Source: Streptomyces sp. S.PB5
Lineage (GTDB): Bacteria; Actinomycetota; Actinomycetes; Streptomycetales; Streptomycetaceae
Reading direction: 5' to 3'
NCBI RefSeq assembly: GCF_030403745.1
Contig: NZ_JAQMWP010000019.1
Location: forward strand, 145,742-209,741
DNA length: 64,000 bases
The position numbers were made by a program, and so were the translations under genes. Position 1 is the first letter of the stretch. Each line of letters starts with the position of its first letter. The notes beneath the pieces were generated by a model. The model was not told the DNA's origin, ran no database searches, and saw nothing but the letters and a program-made list of their open reading frames with translations. Of the stretch, positions 58,235 to 64,000 are shown one piece after another.

Positions 58235-61174
58235 ATGACGACTGCACCCCGTCCCCAGAGCACAGACGAGCTGTTCCAGGCGCTCCAGGAGAACGACCGG
58301 CGCCCGTACGGCCGGGCCCGCACCGTCTCCGCCGAGGAACTCGTCGACGCCGCCGAGCAGTTCGAGGACCCCGCCGTCCTCATCCACGCCCTCCTCGAAC
58401 TCCAGGAGGCGTACACCTACGGCTCCGAACCCCGGAAGTCCCCGGTCGTCTTCGCCCGGCTGCTCACCCTTTTCGACGAGCAGCCCGACGTCTTCGACGA
58501 GCGCCTGCGCCACCAGCTGTTCTGGCGGTTCAAGTGGGTGGCCCACGCCCTGCGCCAGCTGCCCGAGATACCGCTGACCAGCCTGCGCCAGTGGCTGCAG
58601 GAGATGCGCGACCGGTACGAGAAGGCAGACCTCGGCCTCCAGCCGTACTACGGGCAGGCGTACCAGCTCGCCGCCCACGTCGGCGAGGACACCGCCCTCG
58701 CCTACGAGTTGTGGGCGGGCCGCACCCGTACCCGGCTCAGTGACTGCGAGGCCTGCGAGATCTGCCAGCGCGCCCTGTACCACCTCACGTCGGGCGACGA
58801 CGAGCGGGCGCTGGGCGCCTGGGAGCCGGTCCTGACCGGGAAGGAGTCCTGCAAGGAGGAGCCGTCCCGCTCCGCCTCGTACGCGCTGCTGCCCCTGCTG
58901 CGCACCGGCCGGGCCGACCGGGCCCGCGAACTGCACCTCACGGGCTACCGTGCCTGCCGCCGCAACCCTTCGATGTCCGAAGAGGTCGGCCGGCACCTGG
59001 AGTTCTGCGCGCTCACCGGCAACGAGGCACGCGGTCTGGAACTGCTCGCCGAGAACCGGAACCTGTTCGACGAGGTCGACTCGCCGCTCGACCAGCTCGG
59101 CTTCCTCACCGGCGTCGAGGTCCTCCTCCAGCGCGTCGAGCACCTCGGCCACGGCGAACTGCCCACCGCCGGGTACACGGGCCGTACCTGGACCGTGGCC
59201 GCCCTGCGCGCCGAGGTCCGCGGGCGCGCCGACGACCTCGCCGCCCGCTTCGACGCCCGCAACGGAACCACAGCCAACGCCGACCGCCGCAGGGCCCGCT
59301 TGGACCGTGCCCCGCTCGTGGAGTCGCTGGAGCTGACCCTGCGTCCCCGCGCCCTCGACGACGTGGCCCCGGCCGCCCCGGTCGCCGCACCCGCGGCCCG
59401 TACGACCGCCGCGGTCCCCGAAGACCTGCCCGAACTCATCCTGCGGGCAAGGGCGTTGGACGAGGAGGGCCACCCGGACGCCCAGGCCTGCTGGGAACGG
59501 CTGCGCACCCTCGTCGCCGCCCGCGACTACACCCACCCCGACGACCCGGCCGTGGGACCGCTCGTACGGCTGCGCGCCGACCTGCTGGCCGAAGAGGCCA
59601 GCCGGGCGGGCAACAAGGACGAGTACGTCGAGTCCGCCGCCCTCCACGAGGAGGCCGCGGCCCTGTACGACGACGCGGGCGAGCCCGGTCACGCGGCGGT
59701 CTGCCGCGCCTCCGCCCTGCTCGCGACCGCGGAGATCCCGGCTCCGCAGGACGCCGACGAACCCGAGGCGAAGGCCGCCGAACTGGCCGCCGCCCACGCC
59801 TCCATGGCCCGGCTGCACGAGGAGACGACCGGCCTCGCCCCGTTCCTGGAGGCCCGGCTGCTGCGGCTGCGGGTGACCGCGCTCGCCCTGCGCCTTCAGG
59901 CCTCGGGTGACCAGGAGCAGGTCGCGGCGGTGTTCGCCGAGGTGGACCGACTGCTCGCGTTCGCCACCCGGCACGACATCGACGGGCAGATCTCCGGGGC
60001 CCTGCTGCTGCGGGCCAGCACGCACGCCCTCTCCGGCGACCTGCCCGCCGCCGTCACCGAGATCGACGCCCTGCTCGACCGGCTCAAGGCGCACGGCCCC
60101 GCCTGGCACCTGCCCCGCACGCTCGGGCTGCGCGGCCGGTTCCAGTTCGGCCTGCGGGACGCGCAGGCCGCGTACGACAACCTCGCCGAGGGGCTGCGAC
60201 TGGCCGCCGAGTGGCCGGCCGACACCGTCGACACCTCCCGCCTGCACAGCGATCTCGCCGAGGCCTGCATGCACCTGGGCCGCCCCGACGAGGCACTGCG
60301 GCATCTGACGCGCTCCGCGGAGGTGGCCCTGCGCCGCGGCAGCCGCGTGGACGCGTTCTGCACCTACAGCAACGCCGCCCAGCTCAGCCTCGACCTCGGC
60401 CGCATCGAGGACTGCATCGCGCTCCTCGACTCCCTGCTGACCGAACCGGACGTCACCGCCGGAGAGCTGGACGACCGGCTCGTCGCCCAGCTCCGCCTGA
60501 CCCGCGCCCGCGCCCTGCACGCGGGGGAGGACCTCAAGGCGGCGACGGCGGAGTTCGTCACCCTGGCGGGCGAGTCCTCCGCCTGGGACGACGACCCGGG
60601 CAGCCACGCCATGATCGCCGCGGAGACCGCCGTACTCCTCGGCGAGTCCGGCGAGTTCGACCGCGCCCGCGAGGCCGCGGACCAGGCACTCGCCGCCCAC
60701 GGCCGGGAGCCGCGCTACGAGCACCTCAGCAGCTCACTGCGGGAACTCGCCCGTCTCCAGTCCCAGAAGCAGGGCGCGGACGGTCTGCCCGCCGCCCTCG
60801 CCTTCCTCTCCGACGCGGGCCGCATCGCCGACGAGGCCCGCGCCGCCGGCTACGAGGCCCACGGCCGCGCCCTGGACCCGGCCCTGGCCTATGAGTACGG
60901 CCGGGTCAACGCCTACGCGGGTGAGTACGAGGACGCCCTCGTGGCGCTGGACAAGGCCCTTGGACTGCTCGGCGAGCCGGGCCGGGACGACGACGCCGGC
61001 GAGTGGGCCGAGTGCGTCCGCCTCGCGGGCGCGGTGGAGGGCATCTACCTGGAACGCACGGCACTCGCCCTCACCCGCGTCGACGCGGCCGTCTCCCGCC
61101 TGACCGCGCTGGGACACGTGGAGGAGACGGAGGCGCTGACTTCGCTGGCGGCCAGGCTGCGCGACGAGGAGTGA
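58235..61174 (+). CDS. Large TPR-repeat protein paired with HSP90
   Basis: A 979-residue helical-repeat protein with no membrane segment. Degenerate TPR units are clearest from about 530 to 940 (AALHEEAAALYDDAGEPGHA, DLAEACMHLGRPDEALRHL, EYGRVNAYAGEYEDALVAL). The N-terminal 350 residues carry a cysteine cluster CEACEICQRALYH (C171, C174, C177), a possible metal site. A low-complexity Ala/Pro linker lies near residues 375-395. It begins 2 bp after the HSP90 stop, so equal production is likely and a physical complex is plausible. No enzymatic domain is visible. Confidence 0.9.
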   Translation: MTTAPRPQSTDELFQALQENDRRPYGRARTVSAEELVDAAEQFEDPAVLIHALLELQEAYTYGSEPRKSPVVFARLLTLFDEQPDVFDERLRHQLFWRFKWVAHALRQLPEIPLTSLRQWLQEMRDRYEKADLGLQPYYGQAYQLAAHVGEDTALAYELWAGRTRTRLSDCEACEICQRALYHLTSGDDERALGAWEPVLTGKESCKEEPSRSASYALLPLLRTGRADRARELHLTGYRACRRNPSMSEEVGRHLEFCALTGNEARGLELLAENRNLFDEVDSPLDQLGFLTGVEVLLQRVEHLGHGELPTAGYTGRTWTVAALRAEVRGRADDLAARFDARNGTTANADRRRARLDRAPLVESLELTLRPRALDDVAPAAPVAAPAARTTAAVPEDLPELILRARALDEEGHPDAQACWERLRTLVAARDYTHPDDPAVGPLVRLRADLLAEEASRAGNKDEYVESAALHEEAAALYDDAGEPGHAAVCRASALLATAEIPAPQDADEPEAKAAELAAAHASMARLHEETTGLAPFLEARLLRLRVTALALRLQASGDQEQVAAVFAEVDRLLAFATRHDIDGQISGALLLRASTHALSGDLPAAVTEIDALLDRLKAHGPAWHLPRTLGLRGRFQFGLRDAQAAYDNLAEGLRLAAEWPADTVDTSRLHSDLAEACMHLGRPDEALRHLTRSAEVALRRGSRVDAFCTYSNAAQLSLDLGRIEDCIALLDSLLTEPDVTAGELDDRLVAQLRLTRARALHAGEDLKAATAEFVTLAGESSAWDDDPGSHAMIAAETAVLLGESGEFDRAREAADQALAAHGREPRYEHLSSSLRELARLQSQKQGADGLPAALAFLSDAGRIADEARAAGYEAHGRALDPALAYEYGRVNAYAGEYEDALVALDKALGLLGEPGRDDDAGEWAECVRLAGAVEGIYLERTALALTRVDAAVSRLTALGHVEETEALTSLAARLRDEE

Positions 61175-61210
61175 CAGAAGCGGAGTGACAGAAGCGGAGT
61201 GACAGAAAGG
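61171..61210. repeat. Triplicated 14-bp unit at the end of the TPR gene
   Basis: GTGACAGAAGCGGA occurs at 61171-61184 and 61185-61198, and a third copy begins at 61199 (GTGACAGAAA). The first copy contains the TPR gene stop codon, and the third forms the left arm of the terminator. Confidence 0.88.
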
Positions 61211-61239
61211 GGCGCCTGGCAGGCGCCCCTTTCTGTCAC
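61199..61239. terminator. 18-bp perfect-stem bidirectional terminator
   Basis: Left arm 61199-61216 (GTGACAGAAAGGGGCGCC) pairs exactly with 61222-61239 around the loop TGGCA. It separates the convergent TPR and GH62 genes. Confidence 0.92.
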
Positions 61240-61270
61240 AGGACGCCTGACCGCGCCCCGTGTCGTGCCG

Positions 61271-62752
61271 TCAGCGCTGAAGTGTCAGCAGCCCTGGACG
61301 GTAGGGGAGGAGGCCGTAGTCGACGCCGTCGGAGCTGGGGCTGCGCCCCTGGTAGAGCAACTGGAGGTTGCAGGGATCGACGGTCATCGTCTGGTCGGCG
61401 CTGGTGCGCAGCAGTTCGCCGTGGCTGATGTCGTTGGTCCAGGTGGCCCCGCTGTTGGCCTTGCCCGCGAAGGGGTTGCTCTCGGTCGCGGCCTGGGGTG
61501 TCCACGAGCCGTTCAGACTGGTGGCCGTGAACGAGCGGAAGAACCGCTGCTCAGTGGCGCCCCGGGCCTCGACGATCATGAGGTAGCGGTTCTGGCCCTG
61601 CAGCTTGTAGACCTGCGGCGCCTCGAACAGGTTCTTCACCGTGTCGCTCATGATCGTTGTGTACGAGGAGCCGAAGCTGCCCGGGAAGTTCCCGATGGGC
61701 ATGCTGGCCCGGTAGATCCTGCCGTTGTCACCGGCGAAGAACAGGTACATGTTCGTCCCGTCACCGATGATCGTCTGGTCGATGGGGCCGGTTCCGGAGT
61801 CGGAGATGCTGCCGGTGAACAGGGGCTGCGGTGCTGACCAGCCGTTCGGGTTGGTCGGATCGGTCGACGTCCGGTAGTTGAAGGCGGCCGCGCCCCACTG
61901 GTAGGTGAGCACCCAGATGTTCTTCGGCGCGAAGTAGAAGAGTGAAGGCGCGACGGTGCCCGACGACATCGTGTTCTGGCTTGCCGAGGCCATCTCCGAC
62001 CAGTTGGTGAACAGGCCGAAGTTCATCGAGCCCCACGCCTTGCCCGTTCCCGCGGCGCCGTGGGTCGTCGCGTAGACGAGCTGCCTGCCGTTGTAGGGGG
62101 CGACGGTGAAGTCCTTGAGCGAGGCCCATTCCGGCCTGGGCTGTGCCAGCGGGCCCGTCGACGACCAGCGGTAGCTCGAGGGCAGGTCGCACGGGCCGGG
62201 GGTGCTGCCGCCGACCTTGACGAACTGCCACTGCTGGTTGGCGCCGCCCCAGTCGTCATACTGGACGATGTTCGCGTTGTCGGCGGTGGAGGCGCCCTGG
62301 ACCTCGAGGGCCTTGTTGCTGTGGCGCGCGATGAGCCGCACATAGCCGTCGGAGCTGTCGGCCAGCCGCCACTGCTGGTTGGTCGCGTTCTGGTCGGTCC
62401 ACTGGACGATCGCGCCGCCGTTCGCCGTGGACCGGTTCTGGACGTCCAGCACCTTGCCCGAGAGACGGGACTTGACGCGGTAGTAGCCGCCCCCGGAATC
62501 GACGAACTGCCACTGCTGCTGGTTCTGGTCGTTCCTCGTCCACTGGGTGATGCGGGCGCCGTCCGCGGTCGACAGATTGTATACGTCGAGGGCCTTACCG
62601 CTGTTGCGGTTGACCAGCACATACGAGGCGTTGGGGTCTACGGTCGCCGCGCTGGCGGGCTGGGCACCGAGGAAGCCGGCCACCAGGAGCAAAGGCGCAA
62701 GGATGGCGAGTAAGTGTCTTGGGCGAAGCAGTGACCGGTGGCGAAACCGCAT
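61271..62752 (-). CDS. Secreted GH62 alpha-L-arabinofuranosidase with CBM13 (TTA codon)
   Basis: A 493-residue secreted enzyme removing arabinose side chains from arabinoxylan. Signal peptide to about residue 36 (QPASAA); ricin-type CBM13 domain (about 40-178) with three QxW repeats (QQQWQFV, NQQWRLA, NQQWQFV); then the GH62 five-blade domain with LKDFTVAPYNG (base Asp), GPIDQTIIGDG and NLFEAPQVYKL (acid Glu). Codon 14 is TTA (62713-62711), so translation probably depends on bldA. It is divergent from a GH10 xylanase and likely shares its control. Confidence 0.94.
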   Translation of the reverse strand: MRFRHRSLLRPRHLLAILAPLLLVAGFLGAQPASAATVDPNASYVLVNRNSGKALDVYNLSTADGARITQWTRNDQNQQQWQFVDSGGGYYRVKSRLSGKVLDVQNRSTANGGAIVQWTDQNATNQQWRLADSSDGYVRLIARHSNKALEVQGASTADNANIVQYDDWGGANQQWQFVKVGGSTPGPCDLPSSYRWSSTGPLAQPRPEWASLKDFTVAPYNGRQLVYATTHGAAGTGKAWGSMNFGLFTNWSEMASASQNTMSSGTVAPSLFYFAPKNIWVLTYQWGAAAFNYRTSTDPTNPNGWSAPQPLFTGSISDSGTGPIDQTIIGDGTNMYLFFAGDNGRIYRASMPIGNFPGSFGSSYTTIMSDTVKNLFEAPQVYKLQGQNRYLMIVEARGATEQRFFRSFTATSLNGSWTPQAATESNPFAGKANSGATWTNDISHGELLRTSADQTMTVDPCNLQLLYQGRSPSSDGVDYGLLPYRPGLLTLQR

Positions 62753-62820
62753 CAGAAGGCCTCCTTGGGAGCGGGGGTGGGGTGACGCCGTTGAGCCGCG
62801 AAGCGGCCGTACCGGAGCGG

Positions 62821-62849
62821 TGAGGTCATCGAAACATTCGATGACCTCA
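62821..62849. promoter_or_regulatory. 29-bp palindrome upstream of the GH62 gene
   Basis: Arms of 13 bp, TGAGGTCATCGAA and TTCGATGACCTCA, match exactly around ACA. The centre CGAA-ACA-TTCG resembles the CGAA-N-TTCG sites reported for xylan-responsive LacI-type repressors. It lies 69 bp upstream of the GH62 ATG. Confidence 0.68.
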
Positions 62850-63027
62850 CCGAACCTTGACGTCGCAAGCTAGGAACGCGGAGGCCTCCGGTCAAGGTCT
62901 CTGTCGCAGATCTGTCTGCAAACCATTGCTCCGGGAGGCCCTGGAGGTCGCGGTAGGGCGGGCAATTCCAAGGGGCAGGGTGGGAAGGGAGTTGGGTGAG
63001 GGATGCCTGCAAACCCGTTGCGGGACT

Positions 63028-63057
63028 GAAAGTTTCGACTGACTAACGGAAACTTTC
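63028..63057. promoter_or_regulatory. GAAAGTTTC/GAAACTTTC dyad
   Basis: GAAAGTTTC (63028-63036) and GAAACTTTC (63049-63057) are reverse complements 12 bp apart, and each is itself near-palindromic (GAAA-N-TTTC). Such motifs are known upstream of Streptomyces xylanase genes. It probably serves the xylanase, perhaps both genes. Confidence 0.65.
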
Positions 63058-63443
63058 TCTGTGATGAGTGTTGACGATTCACTGTCAACCCCTCAATCAT
63101 CCCTCTCTGAGTGGCCGACCGTAGTTCGGGATTTCGAACTGTGGTGGTCCCGGGCACCTTGTGCCGAACGGCAGATCCACGCATCGAAGCACCCGCGCCA
63201 CCCCGTTTCCTTCCGGTGAGGTTCGCACCAGCGCATCCTGGCTCTTCGCACCGTTGGAGAGGTACGCGACGCCGCGTGACGGCCCCCGGCTGAGCCGCGA
63301 TGGAGTACCCCGTGTCTGTGTCGAAACACCGCTGTCGACCACCGCCCGCTGTATGTAACCGGTGGCCGACCGCGTGCCGTCGAAGCCGGCGCACTTCCCC
63401 CGCGCTCCCGTCATTCCGTGATGTCCAACTTGGAGGCACAGCC

Positions 63444-64000
63444 ATGGGTCCGCACGCCCTTCCCAGACAAGTCGTCCGCCGCAAGATCCGCGGCCTGCTG
63501 CCGGCGCTGGTCGTCGGTGTCCTTGCCGCGGCCGGCGCACTGGTCGCGCCGCCGCCCGCGAGCGCCGCCGAGAGCACGCTCGGCGCCGCGGCGGCGCAGA
63601 GCGGCCGTTACTTCGGCACCGCCATCGCCTCGGGCAGGCTGGGCGACTCGGCGTACACCACGATCGCGAACCGTGAGTTCAACATGGTCACGGCCGAGAA
63701 CGAGATGAAGATCGATGCCACCGAACCGCAGCGGGGCCAGTTCAACTTCACCGCGGGTGACCGCGTCTACAACTGGGCGGTGCAGAACGGCAAGAAGGTG
63801 CGCGGCCACACCCTGGCCTGGCACTCCCAGCAGCCCGGCTGGATGCAGAGCCTCAGCGGCAGCACCCTGCGGCAGGCGATGATCGACCACATCAACGGCG
63901 TGATGAACCACTACAAGGGCAAGATCGTCCAGTGGGACGTCGTGAACGAGGCCTTCGCCGACGGCAGTTCGGGGGCCCGGCGCGACTCCAACCTGCAGCG
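63444..64000 (+). CDS. Secreted GH10 endo-1,4-beta-xylanase (partial, runs off window)
   Basis: The first 185 residues of a GH10 xylanase cutting the xylan backbone. Signal peptide of about 42 residues (VRRKIRGLLPALVVGVLAAA, cleavage near PPASA); then the GH10 start AAAQSGRYFGTAIASGRLGD, FNMVTAENEMKIDATEP, GHTLAWHSQQPGWM and the acid/base Glu in VQWDVVNEAFADG. The ATG at 63444 follows TTGGAGG. The nucleophile Glu and any C-terminal CBM lie beyond base 64000. It works with the divergent arabinofuranosidase on arabinoxylan. Confidence 0.95.
   Translation, partial: MGPHALPRQVVRRKIRGLLPALVVGVLAAAGALVAPPPASAAESTLGAAAAQSGRYFGTAIASGRLGDSAYTTIANREFNMVTAENEMKIDATEPQRGQFNFTAGDRVYNWAVQNGKKVRGHTLAWHSQQPGWMQSLSGSTLRQAMIDHINGVMNHYKGKIVQWDVVNEAFADGSSGARRDSNLQ

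Larger units (their letters stand above)
62753..63443. other. Divergent regulatory region between arabinofuranosidase and xylanase genes
   Basis: 691 bp without a credible gene. It holds two strong dyads (62821-62849 and 63028-63057, listed separately), a TTGAC-N8-GTCAA dyad (63071-63088), whose left arm could be a -35 for the xylanase, and a lower-GC segment from about 63010 to 63380. Short open frames here show no Streptomyces codon bias. If the promoter at about 63071 is right, the xylanase leader is over 300 bases long. Confidence 0.6.

Noticed and set aside
56238..60724. Long minus-strand frames opposite the HSP90 and TPR genes
   Set aside because: Antisense shadows; Gly/Val/Asp-rich and without family features.
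63097..63540. 147-codon minus-strand frame in the GH62/GH10 gap
   Set aside because: Codon use lacks the Streptomyces third-position GC bias and it overlaps the xylanase start. A fragment of it looked protein-like, but I could not tie it to any family.

Overview
The window is Streptomyces chromosomal DNA. It has very high GC, strong third-position GC bias, frequent GTG starts and ATGA/GTGA overlaps, and two rare TTA leucine codons. It carries Streptomyces hallmark modules: a whiJ-like triad, a DUF397 protein, tetrahydroxynaphthalene synthase, a GAF-SpoIIE-HATPase phosphatase and CBM13-linked secreted hydrolases. From memory the gene order resembles the bioB-to-xylanase stretch of the S. coelicolor chromosome; no database was searched. 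I found no tRNA, rRNA, insertion sequence, prophage or CRISPR array.

Layout. 1-2000: bioB (partial) and bioF diverge around two perfect inverted repeats. 2001-3805: whiJ-like triad (DUF397, XRE regulator with a TTA codon, anti-sigma-type ATPase). 4060-5075: NlpC/P60 hydrolase behind a c-di-AMP (ydaO) riboswitch. 5076-6459: a ClpP-like protease diverging from an orphan Phd antitoxin. 6479-8227: ABC-2-like membrane protein with its divergent TetR and twin operators. 8358-13004: urease operon ureABCFGD. 13154-16908: secreted tripeptidyl aminopeptidase, NAD-dependent epimerase and PlsC-type acyltransferase. 17197-19871: ornithine aminotransferase and dimethylargininase with an Lrp regulator. 19950-24543: LytTR regulator, small membrane protein, acetate-type symporter, a repeat-rich ORF and a LytS-type kinase. 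24579-28144: Ser/Thr kinase with a small membrane protein and a PASTA lipoprotein. 28247-33171: CtaG-like protein, 6-phosphofructokinase, GatD/MurT and peptide deformylase.

33227-35274: TetR and acyl-CoA dehydrogenase. 35271-38069: THN operon (rppA, CYP158A-type P450, momA-like cupin). 38185-42955: small protein, aldehyde dehydrogenase, Nudix/DNA ligase pair and thioredoxin-reductase-like protein. 43021-46926: XRE-cupin regulator, then a quinone oxidoreductase and two acyl-CoA dehydrogenases that look like a heteromeric pair. 47099-51960: secreted phosphodiesterase, small membrane protein, phosphodiester glycosidase, DUF779, a YhgE-like membrane protein and a decayed rhodanese gene. 52006-54995: GAF/SpoIIE/HATPase phosphatase and a methyltransferase. 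55168-61174: a hypothetical protein, then an HSP90-family protein 2 bp ahead of a 979-residue TPR protein. 61271-64000: a GH62 arabinofuranosidase (TTA codon) diverging from a GH10 xylanase (cut by the window end).

The observations most worth follow-up are the HSP90-TPR gene pair, the ClpP/orphan-antitoxin divergon, the 42-bp minisatellite ORF coupled at both ends inside the LytS/LytTR/symporter locus, a 29-bp element that supplies the stop codon of two unrelated genes, one palindrome shared between a TetR/acyl-CoA dehydrogenase divergon and an acyltransferase, and two neighbouring genes whose ribosome binding sites lie inside long inverted repeats.
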